Source of the DNA: Modicisalibacter sp049808615
GTDB taxonomy: Bacteria; Pseudomonadota; Gammaproteobacteria; Pseudomonadales; Halomonadaceae
Direction: 5' to 3'
DNA length: 64,000 bases
Assembly (NCBI RefSeq): GCF_049808615.1
Contig: NZ_JBNCAN010000002.1
Location: 62,001 to 126,000 of the forward strand
Shown here: positions 25,790 to 34,233 of the stretch, piece by piece
Layout: the number at the start of each line of letters is the position of its first letter
Position numbering within the stretch: position 1 is the first letter of the stretch
Program-made: the position numbers and the translations under genes
The notes under the pieces: generated by a model
What the model was told of the DNA's origin: nothing
Seen by the model: the letters and a program-made list of their open reading frames with translations, nothing else
The model's database searches: none

Positions 25790-27528
25790 CTCAAGCCAAC
25801 AGCCTGACCCTCTATCGCCGTCTGCTCGGCTACGTCAAACCATACTGGAAATATTTCGCCCTGGCGGTGGTGGGCTATGCGATTTATGCCGCCTCGAGCA
25901 CGGCGCTGGCGGAGATGATGAAGCGTCTGATCGATGGCATCCAGAACCCGGATGCCTCGTTTCGTCTGTTCCTGCCACTGTTCGTGATCGGCATGTTCGC
26001 CGCTCGCGGGGTCGGCACCTTTCTCGGCACCTACTTCATGAGCAACGTGGCACGCAATGTGGTCCATGCGCTGCGTTGTGACGTGTTCAACCATATGCTT
26101 CATCTTTCCGGACGATTCTTCGATTCCCATTCCAGCGGTCATCTGATTTCGCGCGTGACCTATCACGTCGAGCAGGTCACTGGAGCGGCCACCAAGGCCA
26201 TCACCATCCTGTTGCGGGAAGGGTTGTTCGTCATCGGCCTGGTCGGCTATCTGTTGTGGACCAACTGGCTGCTGACCTTGGTCTTTCTGACGGTGACCCC
26301 CTTGATTGGCCTGGTGGTGCGCGTTGCCAGCAAGCGTTTCCGGCGTATCTCGCGCCGCATTCAGACCTCCATGGGCGATGTCACCCACGTGGCCTCCGAG
26401 GCGCTCTCGGGCTATCGCGTGGTACGCACTCACGGCGCCGAGGAGTACGAGAAGCGGCGCTTCGCCCGGGCCAGCAATTACAACCGCGAGCAGAGTCTGA
26501 AAGAGGCGCTGACCAAAGGGGTGAGCACGCCGGTGATTCAGCTCTTGGTGGCGGTAGCGCTGGCCGGTCTGGTGTGGTTGGCGATGTCGCCGGAGCTGAT
26601 GGCGAACATGACCGCCGGGGAGTTCGTTGCCTTCATCACTGCCGCCTCGTTGATGGCCAAGCCGGTCAAGCAGCTCACCGAAATCAACAGTGAAATCCAG
26701 AAGGGGCTGGCGGCCTCCCAGGAGTTGTTCGGCCTGCTCGAAGTGCCGCCGGAAACCGACAATGGCGAGATAATCCCGGGCCGCCTGGAAGGGCGGGTGC
26801 GCTTCGAGGGGGTCCGCTTTGCCTATGGTGAGGATCAACCGGAGGTACTCAAGGGGATCGATCTTGATGTCGCGCCCGGCGAGATGGTGGCTATCGTGGG
26901 ACGCTCCGGGAGCGGCAAGTCGACCCTGATGGGGCTGCTGCCGCGTTTTTATGCGCCTACCGCCGGACGGGTCATGATCGATGGAGTGGCGCTTGAAGAA
27001 TATCGCCTGTCACCTCTGCGTCAACAGATTGCCCTGGTGTCGCAGCAGGTCACGTTGTTCAATGCCTCGATTGCCGACAACATCGCCTATGGTGTTCCGG
27101 ATGCGACGCCCGAACATATCAAGGCGGCGGCGGATTCGGCCTATGCCAGTGAATTCATCGAACGCTTGCCCAAGGGCTTCGATACCGTGGTCGGCGATAA
27201 CGGCGTGATGCTTTCCGGGGGGCAGCGTCAGCGCCTGGCCATCGCCCGGGCGATCTTCAAGGATGCCCCCATTCTGATCTTCGATGAGGCCACCTCGGCG
27301 CTGGATACCGAGTCCGAGCGCTATATTCAGCAGGCGCTCGAAGAAGTCTGTCGCGATCGCACCACCTTCGTCATCGCCCACCGCCTGTCGACCATCGAGC
27401 GGGCCGATCGTATTCTGGTGATGGAGCAGGGCGAGATCGTCGAAAGTGGCACCCATGCTCAACTGCTCGAGCGTGAGGGTGCCTACGCCGCCCTGTATCG
27501 ACTGCAGTTTCAGGAGGCCAGTGCGTGA
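25786..27528 (+). CDS. msbA: Lipid A export permease/ATP-binding protein MsbA
   Basis: Flips lipid A-core across the inner membrane. The 580-residue half-transporter has six membrane helices (residues 1-320) and an ATPase domain with Walker A GRSGSGKST near 372, signature LSGGQRQRLAIARA near 478, and Walker B LIFDEATSALD near 500. It starts with GTG overlapping the exbD stop, with GTGGAG upstream. lpxK overlaps its end. Confidence 0.95.
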   Translation: MTQANSLTLYRRLLGYVKPYWKYFALAVVGYAIYAASSTALAEMMKRLIDGIQNPDASFRLFLPLFVIGMFAARGVGTFLGTYFMSNVARNVVHALRCDVFNHMLHLSGRFFDSHSSGHLISRVTYHVEQVTGAATKAITILLREGLFVIGLVGYLLWTNWLLTLVFLTVTPLIGLVVRVASKRFRRISRRIQTSMGDVTHVASEALSGYRVVRTHGAEEYEKRRFARASNYNREQSLKEALTKGVSTPVIQLLVAVALAGLVWLAMSPELMANMTAGEFVAFITAASLMAKPVKQLTEINSEIQKGLAASQELFGLLEVPPETDNGEIIPGRLEGRVRFEGVRFAYGEDQPEVLKGIDLDVAPGEMVAIVGRSGSGKSTLMGLLPRFYAPTAGRVMIDGVALEEYRLSPLRQQIALVSQQVTLFNASIADNIAYGVPDATPEHIKAAADSAYASEFIERLPKGFDTVVGDNGVMLSGGQRQRLAIARAIFKDAPILIFDEATSALDTESERYIQQALEEVCRDRTTFVIAHRLSTIERADRILVMEQGEIVESGTHAQLLEREGAYAALYRLQFQEASA

Positions 27529-28538
27529 GTCGCTGGGTCGATGCCTGGTACCGGGGTGCCGGTTGGCTCAAGGTGCTAATACCGCTCGAATGGCTCTATA
27601 AGAGTATCGTGGTGCGCCGCAGACGCGCCTACATGAGTGGTCGCAAACGGGCGCAGCGTTTGCCTGTGCCGGTCATCGTGGTGGGTAACATCACTCTGGG
27701 AGGAACCGGGAAATCGCCGCTGGTGGCTTGGCTTGGGCGTTGGTTGAGCGAGCAGGGGCGGCGCCCGGGCATCGTTTCCCGCGGCTATGGCGGCAAGGCG
27801 CCGCATTATCCTTTTCAGGTCGGGGTCGAGGCCTCGGTGGATCAATCCGGCGATGAGCCATTGATGCTGGCCCAGCAGACCGGCCTGCCGGTAGTGGTCG
27901 ATCCGGATCGCCCACGTGGGGCTTGGGCGCTGGTCGAGGCAGGCTGCGATATCGTGATCGCCGATGACGGTCTGCAGCATCTGGCACTGGGGCGGGATCT
28001 CGAACTGGTGGTGGTCGATGGTCAGCGGGGGTTCGGCAACGCGCGCTGTCTACCGGCCGGCCCCCTGCGCGAGCCCTTGTCGCGGCTCGGTGAGGTCGAT
28101 GCCGTCATCGTCAACGGTGAGCCGGCGAAGACGCTTCCCCAGCCCGGCTACCGTATGCAATTACGACCGATGCACTGGCGTCATCTCATGGACGGGGTCT
28201 GTTATCCTATCGAAAAACCGCCGTTCTCGAGTTCTGTACATGCCTTGGCGGGTATTGGGCATCCCTCGCGTTTTTTCACCACTCTCGAGACGCTGGGGCT
28301 GGACATAGAGAAGCATCCGCTGGCGGATCATCATCATTTCAGCGCCGGGGATCTGCGCTTCGATGACGAGCTGCCGGTGGTGATGACCGCCAAGGACGCG
28401 GTGAAATGCCGTCCCTTCGCCCATAGGAATTGTTGGGTGCTGGACGTGGAGGCGCATCCTGAATCGGCCTTTATCGACTGGCTGCAAACGCGGCTCGAGA
28501 CGCTTCAATCGGCTACCCGGGAGGTAAGCAATGGATAA
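27525..28538 (+). CDS. lpxK: Tetraacyldisaccharide 4'-kinase
   Basis: Phosphorylates the 4' position of the lipid A disaccharide to give lipid IVA. The 337-residue protein has an N-terminal membrane-associated helix, the P-loop VGNITLGGTGKSPL (about 52-65), GIVSRGYGGK, SGDEPLMLAQ, and DDGLQHLALGRDLE near 145-160. It starts with GTG overlapping msbA, with AGGAGG upstream, and overlaps the next gene by eight bases. Confidence 0.95.
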   Translation: MSRWVDAWYRGAGWLKVLIPLEWLYKSIVVRRRRAYMSGRKRAQRLPVPVIVVGNITLGGTGKSPLVAWLGRWLSEQGRRPGIVSRGYGGKAPHYPFQVGVEASVDQSGDEPLMLAQQTGLPVVVDPDRPRGAWALVEAGCDIVIADDGLQHLALGRDLELVVVDGQRGFGNARCLPAGPLREPLSRLGEVDAVIVNGEPAKTLPQPGYRMQLRPMHWRHLMDGVCYPIEKPPFSSSVHALAGIGHPSRFFTTLETLGLDIEKHPLADHHHFSAGDLRFDDELPVVMTAKDAVKCRPFAHRNCWVLDVEAHPESAFIDWLQTRLETLQSATREVSNG

Positions 28539-28809
28539 GGAACTACTGGCCCTGCTGGTTTGCCCACTGTGTCAGGGCAAGCTCAAATACGATCGCGAAC
28601 GGCAGGAGTTGCGATGTCACTTCGATGGCCTGGCCTTTCCGATTCGCGACGACATTCCGGTAATGCTCGAGGAAGAGGCCCGGGTCATGAGCGTCGAGGA
28701 AAAGCTCAACAAACCGACCGCTCAGGATAATGGGCTTGCTGCAAGTGGGCAGACACCAGGTGAGAAGGTAGACGAGCAGGCAACCGAAATCGGCAAACCA
28801 TCGGCATGA
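28531..28809 (+). CDS. Trm112/UPF0434 family protein (YcaR-like)
   Basis: A 92-residue protein whose first 60 residues are a Trm112-like fold: CPLCQGKL with a Cys pair near 11-14, a single further Cys at 29, then DDIPVMLEEEAR. E. coli ycaR lies at the same place between lpxK and kdsB. The C-terminal 35 residues are polar and probably disordered, longer than in YcaR. GGGAGG precedes the ATG. A role as an adaptor for a methyltransferase is known for Trm112 but unproven here. Confidence 0.88.
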   Translation: MDKELLALLVCPLCQGKLKYDRERQELRCHFDGLAFPIRDDIPVMLEEEARVMSVEEKLNKPTAQDNGLAASGQTPGEKVDEQATEIGKPSA

Positions 28810-28821
28810 GTGATTTCCTGC

Positions 28822-29592
28822 ATGAATGATGTTGTCGTTGTCATTCCGGCGCGCTATCACTCCACGCGCTTGCCGGGTAAGCCGCTGCTGGATATCGGGG
28901 GGCTACCCATGGTGGTGCGGGTTTGGCAGCGGGCCTGTGAGAGCCAGGCTGCCCGGGTCGTCGTCGCCACCGACGATGAGCGTATTCAGACGGCAGTCGA
29001 GAAGGCGGGGGGGGAGGCATTGTTGACTCGCGCCGATCATCCGTCGGGAACCGATCGTCTGGCCGAGGTGGCCGAGCGTCTCGGGCTCGCCGACGATGCC
29101 ATTCTGGTCAACGTCCAGGGTGACGAGCCCTTGCTGCCTGCCACGCTCATCGACCAGGTCGCGGCTCGCCTGGAAGAGGACTCAAGAGCATCGATCGCCA
29201 CCCTGGCGGAATCGATCAGCGATATCGACACCCTGTTCAATCCGAATGTGGTCAAGGTGGTGCGCGATTTGAACGGGCGCGCCCTGTATTTTTCCCGAGC
29301 ACCTATCCCTTGGGATCGGGAGCACTTTGCGACACGCCCTGAACTACTTGAGTCAGATCTCTGGCTACGCCACGTGGGACTTTATGCTTACCGTGCCGGC
29401 TTTCTTGCCGAATATATCGATTGGCTGCCCAGTCCCTTGGAACAGTTGGAACAACTCGAGCAGCTGCGGGCGCTACACCATGGTCATGCCATTCAGGTGG
29501 CCCTCAGTGCCGAGCCCCATCCGGCCGGGGTGGATACTCCGGGGGATCTCGAGCGCGTGCGCCTGCTGCTGGCCGACCATCCCGGTTCATGA
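28822..29592 (+). CDS. kdsB: 3-deoxy-manno-octulosonate cytidylyltransferase
   Basis: Activates Kdo with CTP for lipopolysaccharide core synthesis. The 256-residue protein begins MNDVVVVIPARYHSTRLPGKPL-like, with the nucleotide-binding motif IPARYxSTRLPGKPL intact. It also has VQGDEPLLP near 95, YFSRAPIPWDR near 155 and the C-terminal VDTPGDLERV. A GTG four codons upstream (28810) is possible but ATG 28822 fits the family. The stop lies within the first copy of a short direct repeat shared with the start of the next gene. Confidence 0.95.
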   Translation: MNDVVVVIPARYHSTRLPGKPLLDIGGLPMVVRVWQRACESQAARVVVATDDERIQTAVEKAGGEALLTRADHPSGTDRLAEVAERLGLADDAILVNVQGDEPLLPATLIDQVAARLEEDSRASIATLAESISDIDTLFNPNVVKVVRDLNGRALYFSRAPIPWDREHFATRPELLESDLWLRHVGLYAYRAGFLAEYIDWLPSPLEQLEQLEQLRALHHGHAIQVALSAEPHPAGVDTPGDLERVRLLLADHPGS

Positions 29593-29640
29593 GGTTTTGA
29601 ATAAGCCACAAGATTTCAAATACGCCATGAGGTTTTGAAT
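29588..29640 (+). repeat. 15-bp direct repeat spanning the kdsB stop and the phosphatase start
   Basis: CATGAGGTTTTGAAT occurs at 29588-29602 and again at 29626-29640, 38 bases apart. The first copy contains the kdsB TGA and the second supplies the AT of the next start codon (29639). Both copies contain GAGG, but only the second lies at a usable distance before a start. It looks like a local duplication that kept the ribosome site and lengthened the intergenic gap. Confidence 0.75.
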
Positions 29641-30112
29641 GCGAGTTCTGTTCGTTTGTCTGGGCAATATCTGCCGTTCTCCCACCGCGGAAGGGGTCTT
29701 TCGCTCACGCCTTGATAAGGCAGGATTGGCGGAACGGGTCGAGGTCGACTCCTGCGGCACCAGCGACTGGCATATCGGTGAGTCCCCGGACCCCCGAGCT
29801 GTCGCGGCAGCCAAGAGTCGCGGTGTCGATCTGAGCCGGTTGCGCGGACGCCAACTGTGCGAAGATGACTTTCGGCGCTTCGACTACATCCTGGGCATGG
29901 ATCACATGAACCTGGAAAAACTGGAAGCGATGCGGCCGGCGAAAAGTCAGGCCCATGTCGGTCTCTTCCTGGATTTCGCAGGTCGTTCCGACGAGGCGAT
30001 TCCTGATCCGTATACCGGCGACGATCGCGGTTTCGAAAAGGTGCTCGATCTGATCGAGGCGGCCAGTGATGGCCTGATCGATGAGCTGCGTAGGCACCTG
30101 GACCGCGCATGA
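29639..30112 (+). CDS. Low-molecular-weight protein-tyrosine-phosphatase family protein
   Basis: A 157-residue LMW phosphatase with the P-loop CLGNICRS (Cys7, Arg13) at the N-terminus and the general-acid loop IPDPYTG (Asp near 121-123). The residue set is complete, so it should be active as a phosphatase. The substrate is unknown; location between kdsB and murB is conserved in Pseudomonas as I recall. Its stop overlaps the murB ATG. Confidence 0.92.
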   Translation: MRVLFVCLGNICRSPTAEGVFRSRLDKAGLAERVEVDSCGTSDWHIGESPDPRAVAAAKSRGVDLSRLRGRQLCEDDFRRFDYILGMDHMNLEKLEAMRPAKSQAHVGLFLDFAGRSDEAIPDPYTGDDRGFEKVLDLIEAASDGLIDELRRHLDRA

Positions 30113-31125
30113 TTCGCAGCGACGTCGATCTCTCCTCGGCCAATACGCTGGGCTTGCCTTGCCGAGCCGAGCGGTTTTTAGCCACCGACGATATCGGAAG
30201 CGTGCGCGATGCATTGCGTCAGGCGGTGAAACAGGGCTGGCCGCTGACGGTGCTCGGGGGCGGCAGCAATCTGGTGCTACACCCCTGGTTGCCGGGGCTG
30301 GTGCTACAACCGACCTTTACCAATCTGCGCTTCGAGGAAGCAGGGCAGGGCGAGGTGCTGGTCCATGTGGGAGCCGGCCTGAACTGGCATGTTCTCGTCG
30401 AGGCCTTGGCAGAACGCGATCTGTGGGGTATCGAGAATCTGGCGCTGATTCCTGGGCATTGCGGGGCGGCGCCGATTCAGAATATCGGTGCCTATGGGGT
30501 CGAATTGGCGGATGTGCTCGAGCAAGTGCATCTATTGCATCTCGAGGATGGTCGCGAAGCCATCTTGGGTCGTGATGATTGCGCCTTCGGCTATCGCGAC
30601 AGCATCTTCAAGCACGCCCTGGAAAATCGCGTGGTCATCACCCGTCTGGTATTGCGGGTGTCCAAGCGGGCTCAGCCACGGCTCGACTATGGCGATCTGG
30701 CATCGCGACTACCCGCCGCGCCCAGTGCCAGCGATGTGGCCGCCGCGGTTAGTGCGGTGCGTCGTGAGAAGCTTCCCGACCCGGCGGTGCTCGGTAATGC
30801 CGGCAGCTTTTTCAAGAATCCAGTAGTGTCTGCTGAAAAGGCTCGAATGCTGCTCAGCCGAAATCCGGGCATGCCGCATTTCCCTCTCGCCGACGGCAAT
30901 GTCAAGCTGGCCGCCGGCTGGCTGATCGATCAGTGCGGTCTCAAGGGGTTGCGTGAAGGGCATGTGGGCATTCACGATCGTCAGGCGCTGGTGCTGGTTC
31001 ACCATGGAGGCGGTAGCGCCACCGAGCTGCTGGCCTTGGCGCAGCGTGTCGTCGGTGAGGTGCAGGCACGTTTTGACGTTACCCTGGAGCGCGAACCGCG
31101 CTTGATGGGGGAGACTGCGCGTTAG
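30109..31125 (+). CDS. murB: UDP-N-acetylenolpyruvoylglucosamine reductase
   Basis: NADPH-dependent step that turns UDP-GlcNAc-enolpyruvate into UDP-MurNAc. The 338-residue protein is the long (E. coli-like, type I) form with FAD motif LGGGSNLV near 45, GAGLNWH near 87, GIENLALIPGHCGAAPIQNIG-type block near 105-125, and NAGSFFKNP near 228 with the catalytic Ser. It overlaps the phosphatase gene by four bases, and a strong terminator follows. Confidence 0.96.
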   Translation: MIRSDVDLSSANTLGLPCRAERFLATDDIGSVRDALRQAVKQGWPLTVLGGGSNLVLHPWLPGLVLQPTFTNLRFEEAGQGEVLVHVGAGLNWHVLVEALAERDLWGIENLALIPGHCGAAPIQNIGAYGVELADVLEQVHLLHLEDGREAILGRDDCAFGYRDSIFKHALENRVVITRLVLRVSKRAQPRLDYGDLASRLPAAPSASDVAAAVSAVRREKLPDPAVLGNAGSFFKNPVVSAEKARMLLSRNPGMPHFPLADGNVKLAAGWLIDQCGLKGLREGHVGIHDRQALVLVHHGGGSATELLALAQRVVGEVQARFDVTLEREPRLMGETAR

Positions 31126-31149
31126 ATAGGAATTCGCGACGGTGAACGA

Positions 31150-31188
31150 AAAAGGCCTGGCAGGCATTGACCTGTCAGGCCTTTTGTA
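31150..31188 (+). terminator. Rho-independent terminator after murB
   Basis: AAAAGGCCTG-G-CAGG pairs with CCTG-T-CAGGCCTTTT around CATTGA, giving about 15 pairs with one G-T wobble, followed by TTTTGT. It ends the long plus-strand run from lolC to murB, and the A-rich left side lets it also work for the minus-strand tRNA. Confidence 0.85.
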
Positions 31189-31195
31189 TTCATCG

Positions 31196-31272
31196 TGGTG
31201 GCTACGCCCTGATTCGAACAGGGGACCCCATCATTATGAGTGATGTGCTCTAACCAGCTGAGCTACGTAGCC
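31196..31272 (-). tRNA. tRNA-Met (anticodon CAT), elongator
   Basis: Read on the minus strand, the 77-base gene starts GGCTACG and ends CGTAGCC-ACCA, with an encoded CCA end. The D-arm has AGCTCAGCTGGTTAGAGC, the anticodon loop CTCATAA, and the T-arm GTTCGAATC. The acceptor stem has a paired first base pair, so it is the elongator and not the initiator. It closely resembles E. coli metT. Confidence 0.95.
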
Positions 31273-31344
31273 GTACAACGGGGGCGAATCCTACACATAA
31301 GCGCATGATACGTCAAGTTTTCTTGTTATCTGTGTTTTCGGGGC

Positions 31345-31490
31345 TTATCCGGCGACAGGCCTTCGCGAAGGCGCTGTGAACCCTTCCCTGGGCGCTACTT
31401 TTGCCATCCATGGCAAAAGACCTTCGCTTCGACCTGTCCCCGGCGCCCTATGCGGTTCTCAGTTGTAATAGACTGATCGGCGTCAGGCCT
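31345..31490. repeat. Palindrome-rich intergenic element between tRNA-Met and ychF
   Basis: This stretch after the ychF stop holds CTTCGCGAAG (about 31362-31371) and the perfect palindrome CTTTTGCCAT-CC-ATGGCAAAAG (31398-31419). The latter could terminate ychF transcription. The mosaic of short palindromes looks like a repetitive extragenic element, but I find no second copy in this window, so that is inference only. Confidence 0.4.
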
Positions 31491-32582
31491 CTAGACGTTG
31501 AAGCGGAAGTGGATCACATCCCCATCCTTGACGATGTACTCCTTGCCTTCCAGCCGCCACTTGCCGGCATCCTTGGCACCCTGTTCGCCCCCCAGGGTGA
31601 CGAAGTCCTCATAGCCGACGACCTCGGCGCGGATAAAGCCTTTTTCGAAATCCGTATGAATGACGCCGGCAGCCTGGGGGGCGGTGGCGCCGATCTTGAC
31701 CGTCCAGGCACGCACTTCCTTTACGCCGGCGGTGAAGTAAGTCTGTAGGCCGAGCAGCGAGTAGCCGGCACGAATGACCCGATCGAGGCCCGGTTCTTCC
31801 ATTCCCATCTCGTCGAGGAACATGCTGCGCTCCTCATCGTCGAGTTCGGCGATCTCCGCCTCGAGCTGATTGCATACCGGTACCACCACGGCATCTTCGT
31901 CCTTGGCGATCCTATCCACCACGTCGAGATAGGGATTGTTCTCGAAGCCGTCCTCATTGACGTTGGCGATGTACATGGTCGGCTTCAGGGTCAGAAAGCC
32001 GAAACTCTTGACCTGGCGCTTCTCGTCGTCGGAGAGGCCAAAGCTGCGAAGCGGCAAACCTTCGGCAAGATGCGGCTGGATGCGATCGAGGATCGCCTTG
32101 GTGGCGATGGCATCCTTGTCGCCCCCCTTGACAACTCGGGTCAGGCGCTGGCTGGCCCGCTCGACGGTGTCCAAGTCCGCCAGCGCCAGCTCCATGTTGA
32201 TGATCTCGATATCCGCCTGCGGATCGACCTGGTTGGCGACATGAATGACGTTGTCGCTGTCGAAGCAGCGCACCACGTGGGCGATGGCGTCGGTCTCGCG
32301 GATGTTGGCCAGAAACTGGTTTCCCAGCCCCTCACCCTTGGAAGCGCCGGCAACCAGGCCGGCGATATCCACGAACTCCATGGTGGTGGGGATCACCTTC
32401 TGCGGCTTGACGATCTCCGCCAACCTGTCGAGCCGCGGGTCGGGCATCGGCACGATGCCCGTGTTGGGCTCGATGGTACAGAAGGGAAAGTTCTCGGCGT
32501 CGATGCCTGACTTGGTCAGCGCATTGAAGAGGGTGGACTTGCCGACGTTGGGCAGGCCGACGATGCCGCAGTTGAAACCCAT
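31491..32582 (-). CDS. ychF: Redox-regulated ATPase YchF (Obg-like)
   Basis: A universally conserved ribosome-associated P-loop ATPase of the OBG family. The 363-residue protein has G1 GLPNVGKST (9-17), the G3-like DIAGLVAGASKGEGLGN near 70-86, NVNEDG near 199, and the TGS-like C-terminal domain ending HFRFNV. The frame is open 20 residues further upstream, but MGFNCGIVG behind AGGAAC is the family start. pth lies 138 bases upstream on the same strand. Confidence 0.96.
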   Translation of the reverse strand: MGFNCGIVGLPNVGKSTLFNALTKSGIDAENFPFCTIEPNTGIVPMPDPRLDRLAEIVKPQKVIPTTMEFVDIAGLVAGASKGEGLGNQFLANIRETDAIAHVVRCFDSDNVIHVANQVDPQADIEIINMELALADLDTVERASQRLTRVVKGGDKDAIATKAILDRIQPHLAEGLPLRSFGLSDDEKRQVKSFGFLTLKPTMYIANVNEDGFENNPYLDVVDRIAKDEDAVVVPVCNQLEAEIAELDDEERSMFLDEMGMEEPGLDRVIRAGYSLLGLQTYFTAGVKEVRAWTVKIGATAPQAAGVIHTDFEKGFIRAEVVGYEDFVTLGGEQGAKDAGKWRLEGKEYIVKDGDVIHFRFNV

Positions 32583-32720
32583 GATGTGTTCCTGGAAATC
32601 GGATGAAAAAAACAATGGCGGGCATTCTACGCCACCCGCCATGTCTTCACTAGCAATGTAAACGTTGCGTTTGAGTGGCAGGTCAGACGTGCGGGAAATA
32701 GGCGAGCGCAGCCATTTTCG

Positions 32721-33305
32721 TTAACCCTTGAAGCTATGCAGGCGATTCATCGCCTTGGCCCATTCGCCCTGGAGGGCTTCGGGTAGCGTCGCAAGGCATT
32801 CGTCGATGGCGGCATCGATGGACGCGCGCTCGCTCTTGCCCGGCCGACTCAACACATAGTTGACCACCTGGCGTGCCTCGCCCGGATGGCCGATGCCGAT
32901 ACGCAGACGATGAAAGGCGTTGTTGTTGCCCAGGGCACTGATGGTGTCCCGCAGGCCGTTATGGCCGCCGTGGCCGCCGCCCTGCTTGTATCGGGCCGTA
33001 CCTGGGGCGATATCCAACTCGTCGTGGGCGACGAGCAGCTCCTCGGGAGAGAGCTTGAAGAACTGGCAAAGCGCGGCGACAGCCGCACCACTGCGATTCA
33101 TGAACGTCGTCGGATTGAGCAGGTGAAGCTCCTGACCGGCGAAGTTGACCTTGGCGTATTGTCCAAGAAACTTCTTCTCCATGCGCAGTGGCGTAAGGCT
33201 GTCGCGCGCAATGGCTTCCACCAGCCAGGCGCCTGCATTATGCCGGGTGTCGGCGTAGTCGGTGCCTGGATTGCCGAGACCGATGATCGCTTTTAGCTGA
33301 CTCAT
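32721..33305 (-). CDS. pth: Peptidyl-tRNA hydrolase
   Basis: Recycles peptidyl-tRNA released from ribosomes. The 194-residue protein has the family start AIIGLGNPGTDYADTRHNAG with catalytic His22, NPTTFMNRSG near 70, HDELDIAPG near 97-105, and GGHGGHNGLRD near 113. ATG 33305 is chosen behind GGAGAAGAA; ten upstream in-frame residues are not part of the family. Confidence 0.96.
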   Translation of the reverse strand: MSQLKAIIGLGNPGTDYADTRHNAGAWLVEAIARDSLTPLRMEKKFLGQYAKVNFAGQELHLLNPTTFMNRSGAAVAALCQFFKLSPEELLVAHDELDIAPGTARYKQGGGHGGHNGLRDTISALGNNNAFHRLRIGIGHPGEARQVVNYVLSRPGKSERASIDAAIDECLATLPEALQGEWAKAMNRLHSFKG

Positions 33306-33340
33306 GAGGCTTTCTTCTCCAAGGAAGCAAACCAACTCCC

Positions 33341-33374
33341 AAAAAAATCAAGCGCCGGGCTAGCGGCGCTTGAT
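33341..33374 (-). terminator. Rho-independent terminator after rplY
   Basis: Read on the minus strand, ATCAAGCGCC and GGCGCTTGAT form a 10-bp stem around an 8-base loop, followed by seven T residues. It lies between rplY and pth, so transcription from prs/rplY can end here and pth needs its own promoter or read-through. Confidence 0.85.
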
Positions 33375-33427
33375 CCATGGATAGAAGGGACTTTTCGACC
33401 AGTCTAAAGACCCGACAAGAGAGATGA

Positions 33428-34117
33428 CTAGCTCTTGTCTTCGCCTTCGTCCTCTCCGCTCTCCTGATCCTTCTCGGCGCTTTCTTCGCCTTCAGCCGTT
33501 TCCCCGCTTTCGGCTTCATCTTCCTCTTCGTCGCGAATCCTAGCCTTGGCGATGTTGAGGATGGCGTAGTCGTAATCCTCGCCATGGCTGAGGGCCACGG
33601 AGGTCACGCCTTCCGGCAGTGTAATATCTGACAGATGCAGCGTCGTACCGACTTCCAGCTTGGAGATGTCAATTTCCAGATAGTCCGGCAGATCCTTCGG
33701 CAGACAGCTGATCTCGACTTCCGTCATCAACTGGTGAAGCTCGCCGTCCTCTTCCTTGATGCCTACACACTCTTCTTGGCCGGTCACGTGCAGCGGCACG
33801 CTCATGGTGAATGCTTCCTTGGCGCTAACCCGCAGAAAGTCTGCGTGGGTGACCAGCGGCTTGTAGGGATGGCGTTGCAGATCGCGCACTACCACCTGAT
33901 AGGTCTTGCCATCCACCACCAGGTCGATCAGGGAAGAGAAGAAGGCCTCGTCCTCGATGGCCTTGTAGAAGGCGGACTTCTCCACGGAGATCGGGCGCGG
34001 AGCCTTGTCACCGCCATAGACGATGGCGGGAATATACAGGTCCTCACGACGCAGGCGGCGGCTCGCACCTTTCCCCAGCTCGTCACGGACCTTGACGTTA
34101 AGTTTGAAATCGGACAT
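33428..34117 (-). CDS. rplY: 50S ribosomal protein L25/general stress protein Ctc
   Basis: A 5S rRNA-binding ribosomal protein of the long Ctc type, 229 residues. The N-terminal L25 domain (about 1-95) includes RRLRREDLYIPAIVYGG and a C-terminal beta domain (about 100-190) includes DLPDYLEIDISKLEVG. The last 40 residues are an extreme Glu/Asp/Ser-rich acidic tail, fitting a salt-adapted proteome. GAGG precedes the ATG. Confidence 0.95.
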   Translation of the reverse strand: MSDFKLNVKVRDELGKGASRRLRREDLYIPAIVYGGDKAPRPISVEKSAFYKAIEDEAFFSSLIDLVVDGKTYQVVVRDLQRHPYKPLVTHADFLRVSAKEAFTMSVPLHVTGQEECVGIKEEDGELHQLMTEVEISCLPKDLPDYLEIDISKLEVGTTLHLSDITLPEGVTSVALSHGEDYDYAILNIAKARIRDEEEDEAESGETAEGEESAEKDQESGEDEGEDKS

Positions 34118-34233
34118 TGGTTAACCTCATGGGGTTGAAATAAGGAAATCATCACCCCCGCGACCAGGCGGTGACGTTTCCGATAGCGCTCTTTGAACAA
34201 ACTACTGCAGCGCACGTATCCGAGCAGGATGTT

